Source: an uncultured Synergistales bacterium
Lineage (GTDB): Bacteria > Synergistota > Synergistia > Synergistales > Aminobacteriaceae
Direction of reading: 5' to 3'
Length of the DNA: 7,457 nt
Assembly: GCA_937957815.1 (NCBI GenBank)
Contig: CALFXN010000384.1
Coordinates: 1 to 7,457 of the forward strand
Shown here one piece after another: positions 1 to 6,278 of the stretch (position 1 is its first letter; every line of letters begins with the position of its first letter). The notes under the pieces were generated by a model, which was given only the letters and a program-made list of their open reading frames with translations, was not told where the DNA came from and made no database searches. A program made the translations under genes and the position numbers.

Positions 1-117
1 TTTGATGATCGAAACGCGCAACCCGCGCTTTTTCAGAAGCACTCCCAGCGAAGCGGCCGTAATGCCCTTTCCGAGGGAAGAAACCACACCGCCCGTAACG
101 AACACGAACTTTGCCAT
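1..117 (-). CDS. pyrG: CTP synthase, N-terminal 39 codons (runs off the window)
   Basis: CTP synthase makes CTP from UTP, ATP and glutamine in the cytoplasm, the last step of de novo pyrimidine nucleotide synthesis. Only the start is present: residues 1-39, beginning [18 protein letters not shown]. This is the highly conserved N-terminus of the synthetase (amidoligase) domain, with the P-loop-like segment [11 protein letters not shown] at residues 8-18. The rest, including the glutamine amidotransferase domain, lies beyond base 1. The start is ATG at 117-115, with a GGAGGG Shine-Dalgarno at 130-125 and a 7-base spacer. It lies 138 bases downstream of the peptidase gene on the same strand. That gap holds a candidate promoter and a terminator-like hairpin, so pyrG may be controlled separately from the upstream operon. 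Identity is very secure because this N-terminus is nearly invariant in the family. Confidence 0.95.
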   Translation of the reverse strand, partial: MAKFVFVTGGVVSSLGKGITAASLGVLLKKRGLRVSIIK

Positions 118-143
118 CCAGAGGCCCTCCATCCCCACACGGG

Positions 144-213
144 AAAAAGAATAAGGACCATGGAGATTCTCCTCCCGCACGGTGTCGTGAAGGCCGGAAC
201 ATCTCCGTGGTCC
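144..213 (-). terminator. Terminator-like hairpin in the pyrG leader (operon terminator or attenuator)
   Basis: Read on the minus strand, the arm GGACCACGGAGAT (213-201) pairs with ATCTCCATGGTCC (167-155). Twelve of 13 positions match, with one A-C mismatch. A 33-base loop separates the arms and contains a smaller hairpin, CACG-ACAC-CGTG. The U-rich tract TTATTCTTTTT (154-144) follows directly. This is the layout of an intrinsic terminator, with a long loop and a slightly interrupted U tract. It lies after the peptidase stop codon and before pyrG. It could end the rho-peptidase transcript or act as an attenuator for pyrG. Seen in sequence; function inferred. Confidence 0.55.
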
Positions 214-243
214 AGTGTACCCCAATTCAACCTAGAATGTCAT
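214..243 (-). promoter_or_regulatory. Candidate sigma-70-type promoter for pyrG
   Basis: On the minus strand ATGACA (243-238, five of six matches to TTGACA) is followed by an 18-base spacer and TACACT (219-214, four of six matches to TATAAT with the key T, A and T kept). Transcription would start near 207, giving a leader of about 90 bases before pyrG. The -10 element directly abuts the left arm of the terminator-like hairpin, so the predicted start lies inside that arm. Assigned by eye only. Confidence 0.4.
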
Positions 244-255
244 GCAGCAAATTGC

Positions 256-2052
256 CTAGCGCAGCAACTTCCGCGGATTGATCGGCCTGTTGTTCAATCG
301 CACCTCGAAATGGAGGTGGGTTCCAGTCGCCCGTCCGCTCGATCCGACGGACGCGATGACGCTGTTCGGAGTGACCGCCTGTCCCTGACGAACGTTGAGT
401 GTCTGACAGTGCGCGTAGAACGAGGAATATCCGTTCCCGTGATTGACGACGACCGTCCGGCCGTATCCGCTCATCCAGCCGACGTAGACGACTCTGCCGG
501 CTTTCGCCGCATGGATCGCGCGCCCCCGCGGCCCTTTGATGTCCATTCCCGTATGGAACTGACGCCTTCGGGAAATCGGGTGCCGACGCCAGCCGAAGGG
601 GCTGTTGATCTTTCCGATAAGGGGCCAGCGGAACCCCCGCGAAACGTTTTTCTCGGCCTTCACGACCGGCTTCGAATCGTCATCGGCCGACGTCGTCGCT
701 TCGGGCGCCGCTCCCGGAAGGAAGAGTTCCCTGCCCGGAACGAGAATTGCGAGATCCGCTCCCGCGTTGACGGATCGAATTTTCGCCGCGGAAATCTTGT
801 ATTTTTTCGCGAGTTGGTCGACCGTTTCGCCCTTTCTGATCGTAACGAAAATACCGTCCTGGTTCGGGACCCTCAGTGCCATGCCCGGTTTGAGAACATC
901 GGGATTCCTGAGCGGATTCGAACCGAAGATCGTATCGATTTCGACATTGAAACGGTTCGCGATGGACCAGAGGCTGTCCCCGGCTCCCACGACGTACGTC
1001 GTGACGTGCAACGGCTTCGCCTGATCCAGCTTCTCGGCGATCCGCGCCTTTCGCGTTCTGACCTCCTCGAGCGTCGCTTCCACTCCGTCGTCGGAATTCG
1101 GAACGAGGAGAAGCTGCTTGTCCGCAAGTCGGTCAGGACTCTTGAGTTCGTTGGCACGAACGACAGAATCGGTTCGGACTCCATATTTCAGCGCAATATC
1201 GGAAAGAGTCTCGCCGCTCCTGACGGTGTGTTCGGTCCAGTCCGGCCGGACCGGGTGGAGGACGATCTCGTCGCCCCCCTTGTCGTCGGACGCGTCTTCC
1301 AGTTCGTCGAGTTCCGGAAGCTTCGTCACGGTGTCGTCGGCCTTCAGTTCGATGACGTCGTAATCCGGAATTGTCTTCTCCGAGAACGGCGTCACGTCGG
1401 GCTTCTCTCCGTCCGCGTGTTTCGAGACATCGTGCGAGACGAACGAAGAGGCGTTCGATATTCCGAGATACGACGGAACATCGGCTTCCGGGACGGAAGA
1501 CGGAAGCGAGGAGACGGACGTTTTCGCGCCTTCACGGAGCGGTACCCCCATCGTCCGCGCGGCCGCGGGAACGGCCGGAACGCGCGTCTCTTTCGGGAGC
1601 ATCACGACAAGCGGCGTCTTCTCCGGAACCGGAGAGGGGACGGCCGGCGCGACCGGGGGCACAGACCTGAGGGCCTTTTCGATTCCCCGTCCCGCGAGGA
1701 GAGATGCGGAAACAGGTGGCAGAACGCCGGAAACGCTCTCCCGTCCCGCCACGGGCGCACCGTTCCGTCCTCCGGAGGCTGTGGCCGCGGATCTGGGAAC
1801 ATCCGGTTCAGCATCCTCTTCAACCTTCGCATCCGATACATCGACGACGATAAAGCGGGGATCCTGTGCCTCGGGTTCCCCCGAGGGTTTCTCATGGGGA
1901 AGGCTTCCCCACGCGACCATCGCGTGCCTGTTTCCCGCGCTGACTGTCAGAAGAACCGCTGCACCCAACATAAGAAAAACAACCGTGATAAAACCGAATC
2001 GTCCCTTTCCCCGAAAGGCTCCGGGGACTTTCTTCGACGATTTCTTCTTCAC
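256..2052 (-). CDS. LysM-repeat M23 peptidase (probable cell-wall endopeptidase)
   Basis: This 598-residue envelope protein probably binds peptidoglycan and cuts its peptide cross-links. A basic start (MKKKSSKK) and a hydrophobic segment at about residues 19-39 suggest a membrane anchor or uncleaved signal. A long Pro/Ala/Ser- and acid-rich linker follows (about 50-270). Then come three LysM domains (about 276-318, 352-396 and 401-446) and a C-terminal M23 domain (about 474-598). The M23 set is complete: HTGMD (H500, D504), YAHC (H548) and HLHFE (H579, H581). The zinc ligands H500, D504 and H581 and both catalytic histidines are therefore present, so an active metalloendopeptidase is expected rather than a degenerate NlpD/EnvC-type activator. 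The start is GTG at 2052, with AAAGGAGG at 2067-2060 and a 7-base spacer. An ATG at 2056 is out of frame. The gene lies 66 bases after rho. Its exact cellular role, such as daughter-cell separation or wall growth, is not shown by the sequence. Confidence 0.88.
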   Translation of the reverse strand: MKKKSSKKVPGAFRGKGRFGFITVVFLMLGAAVLLTVSAGNRHAMVAWGSLPHEKPSGEPEAQDPRFIVVDVSDAKVEEDAEPDVPRSAATASGGRNGAPVAGRESVSGVLPPVSASLLAGRGIEKALRSVPPVAPAVPSPVPEKTPLVVMLPKETRVPAVPAAARTMGVPLREGAKTSVSSLPSSVPEADVPSYLGISNASSFVSHDVSKHADGEKPDVTPFSEKTIPDYDVIELKADDTVTKLPELDELEDASDDKGGDEIVLHPVRPDWTEHTVRSGETLSDIALKYGVRTDSVVRANELKSPDRLADKQLLLVPNSDDGVEATLEEVRTRKARIAEKLDQAKPLHVTTYVVGAGDSLWSIANRFNVEIDTIFGSNPLRNPDVLKPGMALRVPNQDGIFVTIRKGETVDQLAKKYKISAAKIRSVNAGADLAILVPGRELFLPGAAPEATTSADDDSKPVVKAEKNVSRGFRWPLIGKINSPFGWRRHPISRRRQFHTGMDIKGPRGRAIHAAKAGRVVYVGWMSGYGRTVVVNHGNGYSSFYAHCQTLNVRQGQAVTPNSVIASVGSSGRATGTHLHFEVRLNNRPINPRKLLR

Positions 2053-2078
2053 GCATCTCCCTCCTTTGATCCTTTCGT

Positions 2079-2108
2079 GAGGCGCCGTAAAACACGGTCC
2101 GGCACCTC
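2079..2108 (-). other. Hairpin with a strong Shine-Dalgarno in its arm, between rho and the peptidase gene
   Basis: In the 66-base gap after rho the minus strand reads GAGGTGCC (2108-2101), a 14-base loop, then GGCGCCTC (2086-2079). This makes an 8-bp stem with one G-U pair. No U tract follows, so it is not an intrinsic terminator. The left arm overlaps AAGGAGGTG (2111-2103), a near-perfect Shine-Dalgarno. That site is too far upstream to serve the peptidase GTG at 2052, which has its own site at 2067-2060. The hairpin could be a processing or stability element, or could mask the first site. Function unknown. Confidence 0.35.
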
Positions 2109-2118
2109 CTTCGGGGAT

Positions 2119-3558
2119 CTAGGCAAGCTTGATGGACATGAAAAATTCCCTGTTCGTTGCAGACTGCTTCAGTTTATCTATGATGAGCGACAACGCCGCG
2201 GACTCGTCGACACTGACGATGCGGCGCCGGAGAAGCCAGAGCTTGCCGAGATCTTCCTCGCTGAACAGGAGCTCCTCGCGCCGCGTTCCGGACTTCGTGA
2301 TGTCGATCGCGGGGAAGATCCTCTGTTCCGCCAGCTTGCGGGAAAGGTGAAGTTCCATGTTTCCAGTTCCCTTGAACTCCTCGTAGATCACGTCATCCAT
2401 ACGGCTGCCCGTGTCGACAAGCGCCGTTCCGATGATCGTGAGGCTGCCTCCTTCCTCGATGTTCCGCGCAGCGCCGAAAAATCTCTTCGGGAAGTAGAGC
2501 GCGGCGGGGTCCATGCCGCCGGAGAGCGTCCGTCCCGACGGAGGGACGACGAGGTTCGAGGCGCGGGCGAGCCGCGTAATCGAATCGAGGAGGAGCACAA
2601 CGTCCTTTCCGACCTCCACCAGCCGTTTCGCCTTTTCGAGCGCGAGGTTCGCCACGCGGATATGCTCGTCGGCGGGACGGTCGAACGTGGAAGCGATAAT
2701 CTCGCCGTCAACGGAACGCGCCATATCCGTCACCTCCTCGGGACGTTCGTCCACGAGGAGGACCATCAGGATGATGTCGGGATAGTTCTGCGTGATGGAG
2801 TTCGCGATCCGCTTGATGAGCGTGGTTTTTCCGGCTTTCGGCGGGGAGACGACGAGGGCTCTCTGTCCTTTGCCGATCGGGGAAAAGAGATCCACGAGAC
2901 GCGTGGAGATCTCCCTGGGGTCCGTTTCGAGCGTCAGTTTCTCGTCGGGAAAGACCGGCGTGAGCGCGCCGAACTGGGGGCGTTTTCTCGCGGCCTCCGG
3001 ATCGGAGAAGTTGACCATTTCGACGCGGAGGAGAGCCTCGTAGTGTTCCTGGTCCTTGGGAGGACGGACGAATCCCCAGATGACATCACCGTTCCGAAGT
3101 CCGAAACGCCGGATCTGGGAGGACGAAACGTAAACGTCGTTGTCGCTCGGGAGTAGCCCCTTCGGGCGCAGGAATCCGTACCCTTCGGTCAGGACCTCGA
3201 GCGTCCCTCCCCCGAAACGGAAGTTCATCGCGTCGGCCTGCGCCTTCAGAATCGCGATGATCAGGTCATCCTTGCGGAGGGAGGAAAACCCCGAAACTCC
3301 CATGTCCTTCGCGATCTTGCGCAGATCGGCAAGGACCCTGGGTTCGAGTTTCGAGTACGAGTACTTCGGACGGGGAGCGTTCCTCGAATCCGACTGCGTG
3401 GCAACATCCTGTTCGGAAGCTCCGTCGGCGACGACTATGGGCGCGCCCGACTCCTGCACGGACTCCTCCCGGACTGCGACGGCCTCTTCCTGCCGGATTT
3501 CGGCGGGAGCCTTCTTCTCCGCCGCTCGGGCTGTCCTGGAAGTATTCTTAGCTGCCAT
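2119..3558 (-). CDS. rho: Transcription termination factor Rho
   Basis: Rho is a hexameric RNA-dependent ATPase/helicase that loads on untranslated nascent RNA and ends transcription. The protein has 479 residues against 419 in E. coli. The difference is largely an N-terminal charged, low-complexity extension of about 65 residues. Next come the Rho N-terminal helical domain (about 70-108) and the cold-shock-type RNA-binding domain (about 116-185, with [14 protein letters not shown] and [12 protein letters not shown]). The RecA-type ATPase core carries Walker A PPKAGKT (239-245), Walker B VVLLLDS (320-326), the Q-loop region around PKRFFGAAR (357-365), the R-loop KGTGN (396-400) and SGTR (423-426), which holds the probable arginine finger. 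No key motif is missing. The ATG start at 3558 lies inside the end of the transaldolase gene and has no obvious Shine-Dalgarno, which suggests translational coupling. No long leader of the kind used for E. coli rho autoregulation is possible here unless it lies far upstream. Confidence 0.97.
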   Translation of the reverse strand: MAAKNTSRTARAAEKKAPAEIRQEEAVAVREESVQESGAPIVVADGASEQDVATQSDSRNAPRPKYSYSKLEPRVLADLRKIAKDMGVSGFSSLRKDDLIIAILKAQADAMNFRFGGGTLEVLTEGYGFLRPKGLLPSDNDVYVSSSQIRRFGLRNGDVIWGFVRPPKDQEHYEALLRVEMVNFSDPEAARKRPQFGALTPVFPDEKLTLETDPREISTRLVDLFSPIGKGQRALVVSPPKAGKTTLIKRIANSITQNYPDIILMVLLVDERPEEVTDMARSVDGEIIASTFDRPADEHIRVANLALEKAKRLVEVGKDVVLLLDSITRLARASNLVVPPSGRTLSGGMDPAALYFPKRFFGAARNIEEGGSLTIIGTALVDTGSRMDDVIYEEFKGTGNMELHLSRKLAEQRIFPAIDITKSGTRREELLFSEEDLGKLWLLRRRIVSVDESAALSLIIDKLKQSATNREFFMSIKLA

Positions 3559-4204
3559 GATTCGCGCGGTACCGGTTCCAGTCTTTCATGAACGATTCGA
3601 GACCCCTTTCGGTCAGAGGGTGAAAGAAACACTGTTCGAGCACCTTGAACGGCACCGTGGCGATATCGGCTCCCGCAAGGGCGCACTCGAAGACATGCCG
3701 GGGATGCCGGATGCTGGCGGCGATGATCCTCGTATCCACATCATGGATCGAAAACAGTTCGGCGATATCCCGCACGAGTCCGACTCCGTCCTCACCGATA
3801 TCGTCGAGTCGACCGACAAAGGGGCTGACGTACGTCGCTCCCGCGCGCGCGGCAAGCAAGGCCTGCTGGGGGGAGAAAACGAGGGTCACGTTCGTCGGGA
3901 TCCCATCCCGGGAGAGCGAACGGACGACGGACATTCCTTCGGGAATCATCGGGATCTTGATGACGACATTCGACGCGATGGAGGCAAGACGCCTCGCCTC
4001 GCCGATCATTCCGTCCGCCGAAGGAGCCGTCACTTCGGCACTGACCGGGCCATTCACGAGCCCGGCGATCGATTTGAGCATCTCGAAAAAGTCGCCGTTC
4101 TCCCGTGAAACCAGACTGGGATTCGTGGTCACTCCAGAAATGACGCCCCAGGACTCCGCCGTTCGTATTTCTCCGATATTCGCCGTGTCGATGAAAAATT
4201 CCAA
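3548..4204 (-). CDS. tal: Transaldolase, short single-domain type
   Basis: Transaldolase moves a dihydroxyacetone unit from sedoheptulose 7-phosphate to glyceraldehyde 3-phosphate in the non-oxidative pentose phosphate pathway. The 218-residue protein is a short TIM-barrel of the MipB/TalC type. Visible active-site residues are D6 (FIDTAN), N28 (TTNPS), E57 (VSAEV), the Schiff-base lysine K83 (VVIKIPM) and F129 (SPFVGR). The close relative E. coli fructose-6-phosphate aldolase has Gln and Tyr where this protein has Glu57 and Phe129, so transaldolase is the better call. The conserved N-terminus fixes the start at TTG (4204-4202), with a GAGGG Shine-Dalgarno about 10 bases upstream. The gene follows the lipoprotein gene by 37 bases and overlaps rho by 11 bases, so one operon is likely. 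In Bacillus subtilis a related transaldolase gene also lies close to rho. Confidence 0.92.
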   Translation of the reverse strand: MEFFIDTANIGEIRTAESWGVISGVTTNPSLVSRENGDFFEMLKSIAGLVNGPVSAEVTAPSADGMIGEARRLASIASNVVIKIPMIPEGMSVVRSLSRDGIPTNVTLVFSPQQALLAARAGATYVSPFVGRLDDIGEDGVGLVRDIAELFSIHDVDTRIIAASIRHPRHVFECALAGADIATVPFKVLEQCFFHPLTERGLESFMKDWNRYRANHGS

Positions 4205-4240
4205 TCTATCCCATCCCTCGAAAAAATCTCTTTCACATCT

Positions 4241-4690
4241 CTACACATCGCCGGAAACGATGAAATTCCCGCTCCATCTCGTCCCGGCGGATGTGACGAT
4301 CCGCGCCTCGTAACCACCGGCGGGGAGCGGAATTCCGTCACAAAAACTCAAACACAGACATTTCGTCCCCTCTCCATGAGCGAGGACGATCTCTTCGCGC
4401 CGTATGATAACACCGCCGTGGAGCCAGAGAAGCTGCGCCATGCAACCGTTATCGAGCGTCTCGTACCGGAATCTGACGCAGAGCGTCCGCACGGTTCCGG
4501 GAAAAACGGGAACATCTTTCCGGACCTTCGGAGGCAGCAGGGTTTCATCCCTGATATCCGCACCATGAAAAACCAGTCCGTCGCTTCCGGTCCCTCTGTC
4601 GCCCCGTCGGATACCCACGAAACAGGAGGCCAGAAGGACAACGATCCCGCCGATGAGAAGAAATAAGAAGAGAACCCTGTTCCTGGTCAT
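4241..4690 (-). CDS. Small cysteine-rich probable lipoprotein, unknown function
   Basis: I do not recognise this 149-residue protein. Residues 1-5 are polar/basic (MTRNR). A strongly hydrophobic stretch (6-22) then ends in L-A-S-C, a good lipobox, with C23 as the predicted lipidation site. The mature part has five more cysteines (71, 83, 111, 113 and 117). It looks mainly beta-stranded, with alternating hydrophobic residues at about 66-75, 84-104 and 126-145. The end, PLPAGGYEAR followed by a strand, resembles the last hairpin of Ig-like or beta-sandwich surface proteins; this is only a resemblance. The start is ATG at 4690. No strong Shine-Dalgarno is visible; GGGACGG lies about 8 bases upstream. 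A TATAAT string overlaps the start codon (4694-4689). It is the first gene of the leftward run that continues with tal and rho. A plain membrane-anchored protein is the alternative. Confidence 0.65.
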   Translation of the reverse strand: MTRNRVLFLFLLIGGIVVLLASCFVGIRRGDRGTGSDGLVFHGADIRDETLLPPKVRKDVPVFPGTVRTLCVRFRYETLDNGCMAQLLWLHGGVIIRREEIVLAHGEGTKCLCLSFCDGIPLPAGGYEARIVTSAGTRWSGNFIVSGDV

Positions 4691-4781
4691 TATACATACC
4701 GTCCCGGAAAACGTACAGGCGGAACGCCACTCGCCGGTCCAGAAAGGGGATAATCATGCGTCATCTGGAGCTACGCAGAAC

Positions 4782-4810
4782 ACTGTACCATGAATAGAAT
4801 CAAAGCACAA
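4782..4810 (-). promoter_or_regulatory. Candidate extended -10 promoter for the lipoprotein-tal-rho operon
   Basis: On the minus strand TTGTGC (4810-4805) is followed by a 17-base spacer and TACAGT (4787-4782). The spacer ends in TGG, which gives the TGn extended -10 motif. The start would be near 4775, leaving a leader of about 85 bases before the ATG at 4690. The -35 match is weak (three of six), so the extended -10 carries most of the case. It is the best leftward promoter I can find in the divergent gap. Found by eye. Confidence 0.4.
4795..4800 (+). promoter_or_regulatory. Possible -10 element for the ECF S-component gene
   Basis: TAGAAT matches TATAAT at five of six positions and lies 36 bases before the ATG at 4837. 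This gives a plausible leader of about 30 bases. No convincing -35 hexamer is found 16-18 bases upstream. The element lies within the spacer of the leftward candidate promoter, so if both are real the two promoters overlap. Confidence 0.25.
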
Positions 4811-4836
4811 ATACGAGTTCGAAGGACGGAGAGAAC

Positions 4837-5358
4837 ATGAACGCGCATCAGAACGCCGCCGGAAGAGTCGCTCTCGGTGCACTGGCCGCGGCGGCGGTTA
4901 TCGTCGCCACGATGATCAGCGTCCCCGTACCGGGATACCGCGTGTATTTCAACTTCGGGGAAGCCGTCATCTACACGGTCGCCCTCGTGTCCGGCAGACG
5001 ATACGGAGCGCTCTCCGCAGCCGTCGGCGCATCCCTGGCCGACCTCCTGCTCGGATACCCGTTGTGGGCACCGTTCACGTTTTTCATCAAGGGCTTCGAA
5101 GGATTTGTCGCAGGCTCGCTCGCGCATCGCGGGATATTCGTCGCCACCGGATGCGCCGCGATCGTCATGATCGCGGGGTACACGTCGCTTGCGGCACTCC
5201 TCTACGGACTTCCCGCAGCTCCCGTCGAGTTCGCAACGGACGTGATCCAGACGGCTATCGGCATTCTCGCGGCACGCGTGATCGTCCCGATCGTCAGGAA
5301 CAGAATACCCGGGATCGTCCGGGAAGAGGCGTCCTGTCGGAAGAGCGCCGGAAGTTAA
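4837..5358 (+). CDS. ECF transporter S component (substrate-binding membrane subunit)
   Basis: The 173-residue integral membrane protein has about six hydrophobic segments (roughly 12-30, 42-54, 57-73, 78-95, 100-122 and 136-154). The core FNFGEAVIYTVAL...GALSAAVGASLADLLLGYPLWAPF...IKGFEGFVAG matches the pattern of the ECF riboflavin-type S-component family (PF07155-like). These proteins capture a vitamin or precursor and pair with a shared EcfA-EcfA'-EcfT energising module. No Ecf ATPase or EcfT gene is nearby, as expected for a group II system with the module elsewhere. The substrate cannot be read from the sequence, and no riboswitch is apparent in the short leader. The start is ATG at 4837 with GGAG at 4828-4831, 5 bases away. 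It is the only plus-strand gene here. It diverges from the lipoprotein gene, and its stop overlaps the stop of the convergent cyclase-like gene. Confidence 0.75.
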   Translation: MNAHQNAAGRVALGALAAAAVIVATMISVPVPGYRVYFNFGEAVIYTVALVSGRRYGALSAAVGASLADLLLGYPLWAPFTFFIKGFEGFVAGSLAHRGIFVATGCAAIVMIAGYTSLAALLYGLPAAPVEFATDVIQTAIGILAARVIVPIVRNRIPGIVREEASCRKSAGS

Positions 5359-5363
5359 TCCGG
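5348..5363. repeat. Inverted repeat centred on two overlapping stop codons
   Basis: CCGGA (5348-5352) and TCCGG (5359-5363) flank AGTTAA. The loop contains the TAA stop of the plus-strand ECF gene (5356-5358) and the TTA, read as TAA on minus, of the cyclase-like gene (5355-5357). The stem is five base pairs and would form in both transcripts. No T tract follows on either side, so a standard intrinsic terminator is not supported. Confidence 0.4.
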
Positions 5364-6278
5364 ACAAACCGAACGAATGCCGCGGACGACGCCGAGAATC
5401 TCGTCCCGCGGGAATTGATCCACCGAGAGGTCGCGCCGTCGCGTAACGCCGTCGACGGCTCCGGCGTCGCACATTGCGCGGAGCATCGCGATCTCTTCGT
5501 CATCCGTATGCCCGAGCCATCTGCCGTTCCGAACGGATAGCGCAGCCGCAAGCGCGTACGCCCCCCACGAGGAGACGTCGACGGGGAGAGCGCACGTCGA
5601 CGGGACGACGGAGCAACATTCGGCAAAATCAGGAAGGACCGAAGGGAATAACTCGCGAAAATACCCCATTCCGGCCTCGTTCCCCCCATCCCCGACTCCG
5701 AGAACGGGAATTCCGCGCGCCAAGGCCGTCAGGGCCGTATCGTCGAGCGGGACGACCCATCGGGTTATATCCTCGCGGCGCATGTTGTAATACCGGCCGT
5801 CCGACGCCCTCCCGACACGTTCGATGAACACGAGGAGATCGCCCCCGTCCGTCAACATCGCCCCGGACGATGAAACTGACAGAACGGACGGCCCACCCAC
5901 CGACGAACTGCACGCCGACACCGCGTCGAAACACAGGACATCCGTAACGATCCGGACTTTTTTCCCGAGTCTCTCCAGCGCCCGTCCGAGAACGACGCTT
6001 CCACCCGGCCCGTCGGTCTCGGGAGCTATGCATGCCGGAATGAAAAATCCCGTAACGATGACGACATCCCGCGCCCGCTCGAGAAGCGGCAGCGCGCGTT
6101 CGAAAAAAGACGGCGCGCACAGCGAGGACAAGCCGCGTCCGGCCCTGTTCGACGCAACGAGGGAAACGAGCGCCTCCGCAACTCCTCCGGGCAATGCCGC
6201 GGGCGATTCCAGCGTACTCCCGGGCGCGTCGTCCACACTCCGAAAGACGACACGTCTCTCTTCTCCGCGGGTCGTCAT
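5355..6278 (-). CDS. D-glutamate cyclase-like protein (DUF4392 family)
   Basis: The 307-residue soluble protein resembles the C-terminal D-glutamate cyclase domain (PF14336/DUF4392). In mammalian DGLUCY this family converts D-glutamate to 5-oxo-D-proline. Conserved-looking stretches are VIVTGFFIPACIAPETDGPG (about 73-92), IERVGRASDGRYYNMR (152-167), GVGDGGNEAGMG (194-205) and SSWGAYAL (236-243). The first 50 residues are less conserved. The true start is taken as ATG at 6278-6276, which overlaps the pfkA stop in ATGA. The open frame extends to 6380, but that would overlap pfkA by about 100 bases. The Shine-Dalgarno is weak (GGAAAAG, 8 bases upstream), so reinitiation after pfkA is likely. Substrate and activity in bacteria are not shown by the sequence. 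A role in D-amino acid or peptidoglycan-derived glutamate turnover is inference from the family. Confidence 0.75.
   Translation of the reverse strand: MTTRGEERRVVFRSVDDAPGSTLESPAALPGGVAEALVSLVASNRAGRGLSSLCAPSFFERALPLLERARDVVIVTGFFIPACIAPETDGPGGSVVLGRALERLGKKVRIVTDVLCFDAVSACSSSVGGPSVLSVSSSGAMLTDGGDLLVFIERVGRASDGRYYNMRREDITRWVVPLDDTALTALARGIPVLGVGDGGNEAGMGYFRELFPSVLPDFAECCSVVPSTCALPVDVSSWGAYALAAALSVRNGRWLGHTDDEEIAMLRAMCDAGAVDGVTRRRDLSVDQFPRDEILGVVRGIRSVCPD

Noticed and set aside
160..3156. A very long plus-strand open frame (998 codons) opposite the peptidase and rho genes
   Set aside because: It runs antisense to two well-supported genes and is rich in Arg, Asp, Glu and Gly, with no recognisable domain. 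Such frames arise from codon bias in GC-rich genes.
3140..4108. Plus-strand open frame of 322 codons opposite rho and transaldolase
   Set aside because: Antisense shadow of two confirmed genes, with no domain and no ribosome-binding context.
3548..4204. Fructose-6-phosphate aldolase rather than transaldolase
   Set aside because: The protein has Glu57 and Phe129 at the two positions where the aldolase has Gln and Tyr, which favours transaldolase. Assay would be final.
4691..4836. Riboswitch upstream of the ECF S-component gene
   Set aside because: The interval is short and I see no FMN, TPP or other known riboswitch core. The likely leader is only about 30 bases.
4771..5472. Minus-strand open frame of 233 codons opposite the ECF gene
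   Set aside because: Highly charged, low-complexity translation. The plus-strand frame has clear membrane segments and S-component motifs.
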